Positions 30,665 to 39,077 of a stretch of DNA of 64,000 bases are shown here, piece by piece. The DNA is from Pseudoneobacillus sp052180215 (lineage in GTDB: Bacteria; Bacillota; Bacilli; Bacillales; Cytobacillaceae): assembly GCF_052180215.1 (NCBI RefSeq), contig NZ_CP197471.1, forward strand, positions 964,001 through 1,028,000, written 5' to 3'. Every line of letters begins with the position of its first letter. Within the stretch, counting starts at the first letter, position 1. Both the position numbers and the translations under genes were made by a program. The notes under the pieces were generated by a model that saw only the letters and a program-made list of their open reading frames with translations, had not been told where the DNA came from and did not search any database.

Positions 30665-32179
30665 ATGAAAGATAAAAGCTATAAAAAGATGGTGACCGGT
30701 TTGAATAATAGACATCAAAGCTTGATTCAAAAAGCACAGAACTCTGTAAATGAAGTGAAAGATAAGATTGCTCAAAATCATTGGCGGCTGCAATACCATA
30801 TTTCTGCACCAGCTTATTGGATAAATGACCCGAATGGATTTTGTTTCTATAAAGGAGAATATCATCTTTTTTTTCAGTATCACCCGTACTCACCTGAATG
30901 GGGACCGATGCATTGGGGACATGTGAAAAGTAACGATTTAGTTACATGGGAACATCTACCGATCGCACTAGCTCCAAGTGAGGATTATGACCAGGATGGT
31001 TGTTTTTCTGGAAGTGCAATTGAAAAAGGCGGCAAGCTATATTTAATGTATACAGGGAATGTTTGGACAGGAAGAAATCATGATACAGATTTGAAGCAAG
31101 TTCAGTGTATAGCATTTAGTGAAGATGGGATACATTTTGAAAAAATAAAGCAAAATCCTGTCATTTCCTCTGCCCCTAATGGAGATATCCATCCATATCA
31201 TTTTAGGGATCCTAAAGTTTGGAAACATCAAGAGAATTATTATTGTGTGCTAGGCTCCAGAACAAAAGACCATATTGGGCAAATCCTTCTGTATCGATCA
31301 AAGGATCTTATCAATTGGGAGTTTATAAATGTTGCTGCTAAAGGGGACGGTAATTTAGGATACATGTGGGAATGTCCTGACATCTTTCATCTTAACGGGA
31401 ATGATGTTTTAATGATGTCTCCTCAAGGTTTAAGTCCACAAGGATACCTTTATCATAATTTACATCAATCTGGCTATATGTTAGGAGAATTAGATTTTGA
31501 AAATGGCATGCTTCATCATGGGGAGTTCCAGCTATTAGATTATGGTTTTGATGTATATGCTCCACAAACCATGATCGACCCTCATGGAAGAAGAATTATG
31601 ATTGCTTGGATGGCGATGTGGGAAAGTTCCATGCCCGAACAAGAATACAAATGGGCTGGGGCTATGACACTTCCTAGAGAATTAACTATTAAAAATGGCC
31701 AAATCATAAGTACACCAGTAAAAGAATTAGAAAAGTTACGTCAGAATCCCTTGTCCTATCAAAATGTAAAGGTTAAAGAAGAAATCGAAATTCCTCATGT
31801 GAAAGGAAAATCCATCGAACTTAAATTAATTATTGTTCCTAAAGAAGCGACTACTTTTGGACTAAAACTTAGAGTTAGTGAAAAGGAAGAAACCGTGCTC
31901 TCCTATAACAAGGAAACAGAAATGTTTGTGTTTAATCGAAATAAATCTGGAGCAGGACCTGGTGGAGTTCGCGAAGTACCTGTACAACTATTAGATGGAC
32001 AGCTTCATTTACATATTTTTCTTGATTCCTCGTCGCTTGAGGTATTTATCAATCATGGTGAAAAAGTCATGACAGGTAGAATTTATCCAAGTGAGAGCGC
32101 TCAAGGAATCCGATTCTTCGGTGACAAAGAAATAGACCTTATTCATCTAAGTAAGTGGGATTTAAAGATAAATGAGTGA
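30665..32179 (+). CDS. Glycoside hydrolase family 32, sucrose-6-phosphate hydrolase type
   Basis: A 504-residue intracellular beta-fructofuranosidase that cleaves sucrose or sucrose 6-phosphate. The five-bladed propeller shows the GH32 catalytic triad motifs: WINDPNG (nucleophile Asp), FRDP (transition-state Asp) and WECPD (acid/base Glu). A C-terminal beta-sandwich follows (VFINHGEKVMTGR). No signal peptide is seen, which supports a cytoplasmic sacA/scrB-type role, but no sucrose PTS gene is adjacent. ATG 30665 has no ribosome binding site; TTG 30701 with GGTGA 5 nt upstream is a plausible true start. Confidence 0.88.
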   Translation: MKDKSYKKMVTGLNNRHQSLIQKAQNSVNEVKDKIAQNHWRLQYHISAPAYWINDPNGFCFYKGEYHLFFQYHPYSPEWGPMHWGHVKSNDLVTWEHLPIALAPSEDYDQDGCFSGSAIEKGGKLYLMYTGNVWTGRNHDTDLKQVQCIAFSEDGIHFEKIKQNPVISSAPNGDIHPYHFRDPKVWKHQENYYCVLGSRTKDHIGQILLYRSKDLINWEFINVAAKGDGNLGYMWECPDIFHLNGNDVLMMSPQGLSPQGYLYHNLHQSGYMLGELDFENGMLHHGEFQLLDYGFDVYAPQTMIDPHGRRIMIAWMAMWESSMPEQEYKWAGAMTLPRELTIKNGQIISTPVKELEKLRQNPLSYQNVKVKEEIEIPHVKGKSIELKLIIVPKEATTFGLKLRVSEKEETVLSYNKETEMFVFNRNKSGAGPGGVREVPVQLLDGQLHLHIFLDSSSLEVFINHGEKVMTGRIYPSESAQGIRFFGDKEIDLIHLSKWDLKINE

Positions 32180-32235
32180 TTTCATTTCCTTTTATAAAAG
32201 GATTAACGTATAATAAAGAATAATAAATTGAATAT

Positions 32236-32380
32236 TTCCTTCGGGGTAGGGTGAAATTCCCAACCGGCGGTGATGAAGCATCAGCTTCTAAGTCCGTGAC
32301 CCGTGTAATAAATGTAATTATTATGCGGTGGATCTGGTGTAATTCCAGAGCCGACAGTATAGTCTGGATGGGAGAAGGAA
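32236..32380 (+). promoter_or_regulatory. FMN riboswitch (RFN element)
   Basis: Matches the B. subtilis ribD leader closely: GGGGTAGGGTGAAATTCCCA, ACCGGCGGTGAT, GTCCGTGACCCGTGT, GCGGTGGATCTGGTG, AGCCGACAGTATAGTCTGGA and TGGGAGAAGG, all in order. Binding of FMN should favour the downstream terminator and shut off the riboflavin genes. Confidence 0.97.
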
Positions 32381-32441
32381 TATGTATGGATTTAGTTTTT
32401 TTAAATAATGAACTAAAGCCTCTATTTCTTATTGTCATTTT

Positions 32442-32475
32442 AAGGCCCTGAAGTGAAAACTTTTGGGTCTTTTTT
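32442..32475 (+). terminator. Expression-platform terminator of the FMN riboswitch
   Basis: Stem AGGCCCTGAAG paired with CTTTTGGGTCT (with G-U pairs and one T/T mismatch), then T5. It lies 56 bp before ribE. Confidence 0.75.
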
Positions 32476-32530
32476 CGTTGAAATAAAGACAAAAGCTTTA
32501 AAGTATCCTGCAAAGGAGAATGAATAGCGA

Positions 32531-33193
32531 ATGTTCACAGGAATCATTGAGGAGATTGGCTCTATTTTAACCATTAAGCAAACAGGTGAAGCGATTGTCT
32601 TAACAATTGAAGCCAATAAAATCTTAAAAGATGCACAACTGGGTGATAGCATTTCTGTTAATGGTGTTTGTTTAACAGTAACCTCCTTTACGAATAACCA
32701 ATTTACAGTTGATGTAATGCCGGAAACGGTAAGAGCCACGAGTCTGAAAACTTTAAAACGTGGATCGAAAGTAAATTTAGAAAGAGCAATGGCAGCCGGC
32801 GGAAGATTTGGAGGTCATTTTGTCTCTGGCCATGCTGATGGAATAGGAATCATTAAAAGCAAAAAGCAATATGAAAATGCCGTTTACTATGAAATTGGAG
32901 TAGAAAGTGAACTTCTTCGATACATTATTTATAAAGGTTCTGTTGCAGTTGATGGTACAAGCTTAACAGTCTTTGGAGTTTCTGATGATCACTTTACCAT
33001 ATCCCTTATTCCTCATACTTTAAGTGAGACTGTCATAGGGTTGAAAGGACCTGGTGATATGGTCAATGTTGAGTGCGACATGCTAGGTAAGTATGTTGAT
33101 CACTTTTTAGCTAATCGATTGAATACGGAGCAAACTCCAAAAAGAAAGTCGAGTATTACCGAGCAATTTTTAGAAGAAAATGGGTTCAAATAA
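32531..33193 (+). CDS. ribE: Riboflavin synthase alpha chain
   Basis: A 220-residue enzyme that converts two molecules of 6,7-dimethyl-8-ribityllumazine into riboflavin and a pyrimidine by-product. It has two tandem lumazine-binding domains, the first beginning MFTGIIEEIG, with SVNGVCLTV and its counterpart SVAVDGTSLTV in the second half. First gene of the FMN-controlled operon, followed after 12 bp by ribBA. In B. subtilis ribD precedes it; here ribD is absent. Confidence 0.97.
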   Translation: MFTGIIEEIGSILTIKQTGEAIVLTIEANKILKDAQLGDSISVNGVCLTVTSFTNNQFTVDVMPETVRATSLKTLKRGSKVNLERAMAAGGRFGGHFVSGHADGIGIIKSKKQYENAVYYEIGVESELLRYIIYKGSVAVDGTSLTVFGVSDDHFTISLIPHTLSETVIGLKGPGDMVNVECDMLGKYVDHFLANRLNTEQTPKRKSSITEQFLEENGFK

Positions 33194-33205
33194 GGAGAGA
33201 TAAGA

Positions 33206-34399
33206 ATGTTTGATCCAATTGAAGAAGCGATATATGAACTAATGCAAGGAAGAGTAGTTATTGTTTGTGACGATGAAGATCGTGAAAACGAAGGTGATTT
33301 CATCGCGTTGGCAGAAAAAGCAAAGCCTGAAGTGATAAACTTTATGGCTACATATGGAAGAGGGTTAATTTGTATACCGATTGAGGAAAGCCTAGCAGAA
33401 AAGCTCGAGCTTAACAACATGGTTTCACGTAATACGGATCCCCATGGTACAGCGTTTACCGTCAGTATTGATCACAAATCATCCACAACAGGAATTTCAG
33501 CATTTGAACGTTCCGCAACTGTTCTGAACATGCTAGATCCTGAGGCAAAAGCGGCTGATTTTAAAAGACCTGGCCATATTTTCCCGTTAATAGCCAAAAA
33601 AGGTGGAGTTCTTAGAAGAGCTGGCCATACGGAAGCGGCAGTGGACCTAGCAAAACTATGTGGAGCTAAGCCAGCTGGCGTCATTTGTGAAATAATGAAT
33701 GAAGATGGAACAATGGCTAGGGTACCAGAGCTACGGAAAATTGCTGACCAACATGAACTAAAAATGATTACTATAAAGGATTTAATTGAATATCGGAACC
33801 GAAAAGATAAGCTAGTTAATCGTGAAATTGAAATCAAACTTCCTACTGAATTTGGAGAGTTTCGTGCCGTTGGATACTCAAACGTCGTAGATAACAAAGA
33901 GCACGTTGCTTTAATTAAAGGAGAAATTGCTTCAGATGAACCAGTACTAGTAAGGGTTCATTCAGAATGCTTAACTGGAGATGTCTTTGGTTCCTATCGT
34001 TGTGATTGTGGCCCACAGCTTCATGCAGCTTTAGCTCAAATTGAAAAAGAAGGCCGTGGTGTATTACTTTATATGCGACAAGAAGGCCGAGGAATTGGTC
34101 TATTAAATAAAATGAAGGCTTATAAGCTACAAGAGGAAGGGTTGGATACAGTGGAAGCAAATGAAAAATTGGGCTTCCAACCGGATTTAAGAGATTATGG
34201 GATTGGCGCACAAATATTAAAAGATTTAGGTATTAAAAAAATGCGCCTTCTAACGAACAATCCTCGAAAAATTAAAGGGTTGAAGGGATATGAACTTGAG
34301 GTTGTAGAAAGGGTTCCTATTCAAATGGAAGTTAGAGAAGAAAATGAAAACTATTTAAAAACAAAATATAAAAAGTTAGGTCATATGCTTAATTTTTAA
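33206..34399 (+). CDS. ribBA: Bifunctional 3,4-dihydroxy-2-butanone-4-phosphate synthase / GTP cyclohydrolase II
   Basis: A 397-residue fusion supplying both riboflavin precursors. The N-terminal half (about 1-200) is DHBP synthase with CDDEDRENEGDF and DPHGTAFTVSID. The C-terminal half (about 205-397) is GTP cyclohydrolase II with the zinc Cys triad in SECLTGDVFGSYRCDCG (from about residue 253) and the catalytic MRQEGRGIGL. GGAG lies 8-10 nt before the ATG. Both halves look intact. Confidence 0.97.
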   Translation: MFDPIEEAIYELMQGRVVIVCDDEDRENEGDFIALAEKAKPEVINFMATYGRGLICIPIEESLAEKLELNNMVSRNTDPHGTAFTVSIDHKSSTTGISAFERSATVLNMLDPEAKAADFKRPGHIFPLIAKKGGVLRRAGHTEAAVDLAKLCGAKPAGVICEIMNEDGTMARVPELRKIADQHELKMITIKDLIEYRNRKDKLVNREIEIKLPTEFGEFRAVGYSNVVDNKEHVALIKGEIASDEPVLVRVHSECLTGDVFGSYRCDCGPQLHAALAQIEKEGRGVLLYMRQEGRGIGLLNKMKAYKLQEEGLDTVEANEKLGFQPDLRDYGIGAQILKDLGIKKMRLLTNNPRKIKGLKGYELEVVERVPIQMEVREENENYLKTKYKKLGHMLNF

Positions 34400-34415
34400 A
34401 TGGAGGATAATCAAA

Positions 34416-34880
34416 ATGGGTAAAGTATTTGAAGGTCATTTAGTTGGCACAGGGTTAAGAGTAGGTATCGTTGTAGGCCGTTTTAATGAATTTATTACAA
34501 GTAAATTATTAAGCGGAGCACAAGATGCTTTAAAAAGACATGGAGTTAGTGAGGACCATGTAGATATTGCATGGGTACCAGGTGCCTTTGAAATACCATT
34601 AATTGCTCAAAAAATGGCAAAAAGCAATAATTATGATGCCGTTATCACTTTAGGAACAGTTATTAGAGGATCTACTCCACATTTTGATTACGTATGTAAC
34701 GAAACAGCTAAAGGAGTAGCTTCTACTGCATTAAATACAGGAGTTCCAGTTATCTTTGGTGTACTAACAACAGACTCCATTGAACAAGCGATTGAAAGAG
34801 CTGGAACAAAAGCAGGCAACAAAGGCTGGGAAGCAGCAGTAAGTGCCATCGAAATGGCAAACCTATATAGAGCATTATAA
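34416..34880 (+). CDS. ribH: 6,7-dimethyl-8-ribityllumazine synthase
   Basis: A 154-residue subunit of the icosahedral lumazine synthase, which condenses the two riboflavin precursors. Motifs: GRFNEFITSKLLSGA, WVPGAFEIP, the catalytic GTVIRGSTPHFDYVC with its His, and PVIFGVLTTD. It lies 16 bp after ribBA and is the last gene of the operon. Confidence 0.97.
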   Translation: MGKVFEGHLVGTGLRVGIVVGRFNEFITSKLLSGAQDALKRHGVSEDHVDIAWVPGAFEIPLIAQKMAKSNNYDAVITLGTVIRGSTPHFDYVCNETAKGVASTALNTGVPVIFGVLTTDSIEQAIERAGTKAGNKGWEAAVSAIEMANLYRAL

Positions 34881-34894
34881 TTATATTATTTTAA

Positions 34895-34944
34895 TAAAAA
34901 ACCGCCAAGGAATGAAGTTTTTTCATTATCCTAGCGGTTTTTTC
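34895..34944. terminator. Terminator after ribH
   Basis: AAAAACCGC..AAGGA and TCCT..GCGGTTTTTT arms around an irregular loop. The symmetrical A and T runs may also help terminate brnQ from the other side. Confidence 0.75.
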
Positions 34945-34975
34945 AATGTACTACGGCCATTTTATGGTTAAAGAT

Positions 34976-36316
34976 TTACCTCTGACTTCTAGTTTCAAGT
35001 ACCTTCACAACGGAATGGTCTCTAGTTATTCGTGCCCAAATAACACCCAACAATAAACCTAATAAAGCAGGCACTACCCATGCCAAACCATATGATGATA
35101 ATGGAAGCATACCAACGAACTGATTTAAGCTATTTACTTCTAATCCAAACATTTTTAATCCATCATAGACAGCAAAAACACCGGTAAATAACATGCTCAA
35201 ACCATAAACCTTCTGTGAACCATTGAAATATCGATGAAAGAATGCTAACACGACTAAAACAATCGTTAAGGGATAAGCCATAACTAAGAATGGAATAGAA
35301 ACGGCTATAATTTGATTTAATCCCAGATTAGCTACTAGAAAACTAACAACTGTTACGAGTGTCACCACTACTTTATAGCTTATTTTTGGAAACAGCTTAT
35401 TAAAATAATGTCCGCAAGATATCGTAAGACCTACACAAGTGGTAAAGCATGCAAGGGTAAAAATAATTCCAAGTAATACAATTCCACTTTTACCTAATAA
35501 AAGATTTGAAGCGGTGGACAAAAGAGCAGTCCCATTTTCGAATGGACCTTCTGAAGTCATACTAGCCCCGAGCCAACCAAGTGCTACATAAACAATAGCT
35601 AAGGCAGTTCCCGCTACAAGACCAGTTTTTAATGTGTAGCTCACTTGTTGCTTTTGCTCCACCACGCCTTTTTGTTGCAGAGCACTTACGACGACGATTC
35701 CAAATGCTAAAGCTGCTAAAGCATCCATAGTTGAGTAGCCATCGATAAAACCTTTAATAAATGGTGCTGTTTGATAGGAATCAGCTGGGGTCTGTAAAGG
35801 TTGATCAAGTTGAATAAAGGCAATTACACATAAAGAAATAATGGACAATAATAGGGTTGGGGTAAGGAATTTCCCCATATAATCTGTTACTTTAGTAGGG
35901 TTCAAGCTTAATAAATAAACTAGTCCAAAGAATATAACGGTAAAAATCAATAAGAGTACGGATAGATTTATTGCTGTATTACCGAGATATGGTTTTAGCC
36001 CCATTTCAAAGGCAACATTCGCATTACGAGGAATCCCGAAGAAGGGTCCGATGGATAAATAAACGATTATTGTAAATAAGAATCCGAACTTTGGATGGAC
36101 ATAATTACCGAGTGAACGGACACCATTTTTTGATAAAGCAATGGCTACTAAAACCAGTACAGGCAAACCTACACCAGTTAATACAAATCCAATTATTGCT
36201 GGCCAAAAAGCGGTACCTGCTTGAGAACCTAGAAAAGGAGGGAAAATTAAATTCCCAGCCCCAAAGAACATTGAAAATAACATTAAACCAACTAATAGAG
36301 TATCTTTCTTTTTCAT
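34976..36316 (-). CDS. brnQ: Branched-chain amino acid transport protein BrnQ (LIVCS family)
   Basis: A 446-residue transporter with about 12 membrane helices that imports leucine, isoleucine and valine with sodium or protons. The N-terminal LMLFSMFFGAGNLIFPPFLG is the family signature. Expression should be controlled by the T-box leader at 36533-36808, whose apparent specifier is an isoleucine codon. GAGGAG lies about 10 nt upstream of the ATG. Unusually, a 177-bp dispersed repeat separates the T-box terminator from the gene. Confidence 0.95.
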   Translation of the reverse strand: MKKKDTLLVGLMLFSMFFGAGNLIFPPFLGSQAGTAFWPAIIGFVLTGVGLPVLVLVAIALSKNGVRSLGNYVHPKFGFLFTIIVYLSIGPFFGIPRNANVAFEMGLKPYLGNTAINLSVLLLIFTVIFFGLVYLLSLNPTKVTDYMGKFLTPTLLLSIISLCVIAFIQLDQPLQTPADSYQTAPFIKGFIDGYSTMDALAALAFGIVVVSALQQKGVVEQKQQVSYTLKTGLVAGTALAIVYVALGWLGASMTSEGPFENGTALLSTASNLLLGKSGIVLLGIIFTLACFTTCVGLTISCGHYFNKLFPKISYKVVVTLVTVVSFLVANLGLNQIIAVSIPFLVMAYPLTIVLVVLAFFHRYFNGSQKVYGLSMLFTGVFAVYDGLKMFGLEVNSLNQFVGMLPLSSYGLAWVVPALLGLLLGVIWARITRDHSVVKVLETRSQR

Positions 36317-36341
36317 TTCTTACTTTCTCCTCTCTATGATT

Positions 36342-36518
36342 AAAGCTGTTTTCGTATAGATTGTGGTTTTCGTAAAAATCCCTAAAGTCGGATTTTTACA
36401 GGCTTTCTCTTAATAAGGACTCAGCTCTTTTCTTCATTTTTCATATGAGTTTGACACCCTATATTGTGAAATGCCTATTTATTAGTCAGAAAAAGCAACA
36501 AAGTTTCAGAAAAGAGCC
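36342..36518. repeat. MITE-like repeat family C, copy 1 (in the brnQ leader)
   Basis: Starts AAGCTGTTTTCGTATAG and ends CAGAAAAGAGCC; the ends are imperfect inverted repeats. Inside is a 10-bp hairpin GTAAAAATCC..GGATTTTTAC (36372-36381/36390-36399). It is almost the same along its whole length as copy 2 at 43157. Confidence 0.85.
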
Positions 36519-36532
36519 TTGATGAAAAAACA

Positions 36533-36808
36533 AAAAACTCGCCCCTAATAATAGGGACGAGTTAACTCGCGATACCACCCTAGTTCCGCAAATACAAACA
36601 TTATGCGGCACTCATTCAACGTACAATCATACGTGTTCCTTGGTAACGGAGGACTAGCCGGCAATACTTACTAAAAAACCTTTCAGTATTGCATCTCGGA
36701 GATGATTTTCGGATAAGGTCTGGACATCGGCTCGCACCATTGGGTTTAGATTTAAACCCCTACCGATTCTCTGGAGAACAAGATTCTTATCTTACTCTTC
36801 TCGTCATC
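36533..36808 (-). promoter_or_regulatory. T-box riboswitch (probable tRNA-Ile sensor) upstream of brnQ
   Basis: On the minus strand a stem I region begins GATGACGAGAAGAGTAAGAT. Distal elements CAGAGA and GGTGCGAG follow, then the specifier-loop region GAAAATCATCTCCGAG with ATC (36704-36706) in the specifier position. The antiterminator bulge AGGGTGGTATCGCG is at 36568-36581, with TGGT matching a tRNA discriminator A. The terminator AACTCGTCCCT..AGGGGCGAGTT plus T6 ends the element. Uncharged tRNA-Ile should switch on brnQ. The specifier reading is my inference. Confidence 0.92.
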
Positions 36809-36842
36809 AATTTTTTAAATAGACTAAAAATTATTTAAATAT

Positions 36843-36871
36843 AAAATATCAGCTTTAAAAAACTATGTCAA
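36843..36871 (-). promoter_or_regulatory. Promoter of the T-box-brnQ transcript
   Basis: Minus strand: TTGACA (36871-36866), 17 bp, TATTTT (36848-36843), about 35 bp before stem I of the T-box. Confidence 0.75.
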
Positions 36872-37023
36872 TATATTTAGAAAATATATTTATTTCTGAA
36901 AACGATTACATTTTTGTTTGATTTAAAATAATATTTTATACTGACAGTAATGGAGTATGATAATTATTGTTATTCAAACAATAATGAAATGGCTGATAGA
37001 GAATAATTAAAGGAGATTCATAT

Positions 37024-37620
37024 ATGGAACTAGTTGTTAAAGTTTACTCAGATTATGTCTGACCTTATTGTTTTTTAGCGGAGGTTCCGCTACAAGAGGC
37101 GCTGAAGGAAACAGCTGTTGAGGTGGAGTGGATGCCATTTGAACTGCGTCCGTATCCGACAGAAACATTAGAGCCTGAAGGAGAGTATCTCCAAACTACT
37201 TGGAAAAATTTTGTATACCCCACAGCTCAAAAATTGGGTAACCCAATTATTTTACCGAAAGTGTCGCCACAGCCCTATACTCATTTGGCCTTTGAAGGTT
37301 ACCAGTTTGCCAAAAATCAAGGGAAGGGAAATGAGTATAATCATCGAATGTTTACGGCCTTTTTTATCGATGAATTAGATATAGGAAAAATGGATATTTT
37401 AACGGATTTAGCTGGTGAGATTGGTCTTAATAAAGAGGATTTTCGTCAATCTCTTGAGAGTCGAGAATATATGGAAGTTCACAAAGCAGCCCTGTACCAC
37501 GCCTATAACGAAGCAGACATCCAAGTGGTCCCAACCTTTATGATTGGGGAAACCATTTTAAAAGGAATTCGGACTAAAGAAGAGTTAGTTCAAACGATTG
37601 AAAAGGAAAAGAATCGGTAA
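37024..37620 (+). CDS. DsbA/FrnE-like thioredoxin-fold oxidoreductase with in-frame TGA: candidate selenoprotein
   Basis: A 198-codon reading frame starts at ATG 37024 with AAAGGAG well placed upstream, and is open to 37620 except for one TGA at 37060-37062. The product reads YSDYV-(TGA)-PYCFLAEVPL, so TGA takes the place of the first Cys in the DsbA/FrnE CPYC redox motif. The rest (ELRPYPTETL, SPQPYTHLAFEGYQFAK, VPTFMIG with its cis-Pro) is an intact DsbA-family domain. Bases 37076-37092 form a 7-bp hairpin with a GGT loop, 20 nt after the TGA, matching bacterial SECIS geometry. If read as selenocysteine, the enzyme has a UxxC centre. A nonsense mutation or sequencing error is the alternative. 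A tool lacking recoding would call a truncated gene from 37123. Confidence 0.8.
37076..37092 (+). promoter_or_regulatory. Candidate SECIS hairpin
   Basis: TAGCGGA-GGT-TCCGCTA: a perfect 7-bp stem and a GGU triloop inside the coding sequence. The loop starts 21 nt after the last base of the TGA. Bacterial SELB-binding elements have an apical loop with G in its first two positions at about this distance. Confidence 0.6.
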
Positions 37621-37631
37621 AAAATTATTTT

Positions 37632-37678
37632 AGGGATATGTATCGTGCTAAAATAATTTTGGCACGATACATATCCCT
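37632..37678. terminator. Strong bidirectional hairpin between convergent genes
   Basis: A perfect 17-bp stem (AGGGATATGTATCGTGC and its complement) with a 13-nt loop. It ends the DsbA-like gene on one side and the Gln-rich coat-like gene on the other. Confidence 0.8.
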
Positions 37679-37690
37679 TATAAATTATTT

Positions 37691-38080
37691 TTATAGGTTC
37701 CGATAAGTAGGCATATGAGTCATTGTGTTGATATTTGGGACGAAGTGAGTTTGGGCGGTATTTACATTTGGTACATAATTGGTTTGGGCATATGTGTTGA
37801 ACGTTTGTTGTCCAGTTAATTGGTGTTCCATTTGCTCGCAAAGATTAATGACTTGTTGGCATTTCTGAATAGCCAATTCATGTCCTTGTAAACTTTGTTG
37901 GATGATTTGAACTGCTTGACGCTCACGCTGTAAAAGCTGTTCTAACATATGGATGTTTTGTTGTTCCGATTGAAGCATTTGTTGATACATTTGATTTCCT
38001 TGTTGCGTTTGGTTGATCAATTGTTGAGCAAGCTGCTTGCATTGGTTAATTTGTTGGATACCATGTTGAGTAGTATGCAT
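37691..38080 (-). CDS. Gln-rich coiled-coil protein, probable spore-coat associated
   Basis: A 129-residue protein that is extremely rich in Gln. It has a continuous predicted coiled coil over about residues 8-90 (for example QMLQSEQQNIHMLEQLL) and a Thr/Asn/Tyr-rich tail. It has no signal peptide. GGGGGA precedes the ATG. It directly follows the CotF-like gene (17-bp gap) and so is likely cotranscribed with it in sporulation. I do not recognise a named family; the coat assignment rests on the neighbour and composition. Confidence 0.7.
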   Translation of the reverse strand: MHTTQHGIQQINQCKQLAQQLINQTQQGNQMYQQMLQSEQQNIHMLEQLLQRERQAVQIIQQSLQGHELAIQKCQQVINLCEQMEHQLTGQQTFNTYAQTNYVPNVNTAQTHFVPNINTMTHMPTYRNL

Positions 38081-38097
38081 ACCATGTTCCCCCTTAT

Positions 38098-38694
38098 TTA
38101 CATTAATTGTTGGTTTTGCTTAGGCATTCCAAATGTTGAGTTAGTTGATTGATAAGTACTTAGAAGCGTGTTCATTGTAGCCTGATCAAAAACGGGAACC
38201 CTGTAATAGCCGTTTTTGTTCATATAGGTCCATGTTTCATACGCCTGATCAATACAGTTTCTTGCACCTTGTGCCATCATATTTCTTAGCTGTGGGTCAG
38301 AGCATTCTAATGCAGCGTAGGTTCTCATAATAGCGGAGGCCTTTGAACAATCGCGCATTCCCGAAGCGACATCTCGGTCATTCATCTGGTTCATCGAGTT
38401 ATTTGGCTGCTCGGGTGATGAAGGTGTCATTCCATATGATGGCGTAAACGCTTTATTAAGGTTGGCAGGTGGTAAGGAAGTTGAATTTCCTTTGCTATTT
38501 AAAGCCTGCACCATCGCATTGTATTCAGAAACCATGAAATTTAATTGGTTTTGAAGGATGTTTTTTAATTCTGGGTCTTGGCAATATGGTTGATATAGTT
38601 GAAATTGATTAATTGCATTTATGGAACTACATAATACCTCATGGTACTGTAACGTTTCACCTGCGCCAATAGTTCCTTGGTTCATCATGTTCAT
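38098..38694 (-). CDS. Spore coat protein, CotF-like
   Basis: A 198-residue protein with two helical halves in the manner of the CotF/ferritin-like coat family: an N-terminal helical pair (YHEVLCSSINAINQFQLYQPY), a Ser/Pro/Asn-rich linker, and a C-terminal part containing MRDCSKASAIMRTYAALEC and MAQGARNCIDQAYETWTYMNKNGYY. This second half is typical of CotF-domain proteins. GGAGG is 8 nt before the ATG. It heads a two-gene unit with the Gln-rich protein. Confidence 0.85.
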   Translation of the reverse strand: MNMMNQGTIGAGETLQYHEVLCSSINAINQFQLYQPYCQDPELKNILQNQLNFMVSEYNAMVQALNSKGNSTSLPPANLNKAFTPSYGMTPSSPEQPNNSMNQMNDRDVASGMRDCSKASAIMRTYAALECSDPQLRNMMAQGARNCIDQAYETWTYMNKNGYYRVPVFDQATMNTLLSTYQSTNSTFGMPKQNQQLM

Positions 38695-38771
38695 TCAACT
38701 TGCCTCCAAAGATTAAATGGTGTGGGTAAACAACCCAAGTTCATTTTTCCTTTTTATTGCTTTAAATATGT

Positions 38772-38803
38772 AAAAAAACTCTCAAGAGCTCTTGAGAGTT
38801 TTT
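38772..38803. terminator. Perfectly symmetrical terminator
   Basis: ACTCTCAAGAG-CTCTTGAGAGT with A-run and T-run flanks: a perfect palindrome that works in both directions, just after the stop of the small minus-strand gene. Confidence 0.88.
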
Positions 38804-38804
38804 A

Positions 38805-39077
38805 CTAGAATAATTTATAAGTGATTAGACCATTAGTTTGAATGTAGATACATAAATTACCATGATTTTGAATAATTTTACTTAATGAAAAAGAGAGTCC
38901 ATCAAAGTTTAATTCCCAACCTTCTGGAGCCTCATGTTGAATATGAGTAAGTTGTTTAAAAGCTAGCGGGGTTTGAATAAAACCTTCTTCAATTTGATAC
39001 CATATAGTTTGTAAATATTTCGTTGCGCGAATAGAATCAGGCAAGTTCTTTAATTGTTCCACTGTTATATATCTCAT
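38805..39077 (-). CDS. Hypothetical protein, 90 residues
   Basis: A 90-residue soluble protein preceded by GGGGGAG 6 nt before the ATG and followed at once by a terminator, so it is a credible monocistronic gene. It begins MRYITVEQLKNLPDSIRAT. No hydrophobic segment or known motif is visible, and I do not recognise the family. Confidence 0.65.
   Translation of the reverse strand: MRYITVEQLKNLPDSIRATKYLQTIWYQIEEGFIQTPLAFKQLTHIQHEAPEGWELNFDGLSFSLSKIIQNHGNLCIYIQTNGLITYKLF

Noticed and set aside
32251..32451. A 66-codon ATG frame
   Set aside because: It lies wholly in the FMN riboswitch and its terminator and has no credible protein features.
37123..37620. A truncated DsbA-like gene starting at ATG 37123
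   Set aside because: This start has no ribosome binding site and would remove the redox motif; the real start with AAAGGAG is at 37024, upstream of the in-frame TGA.
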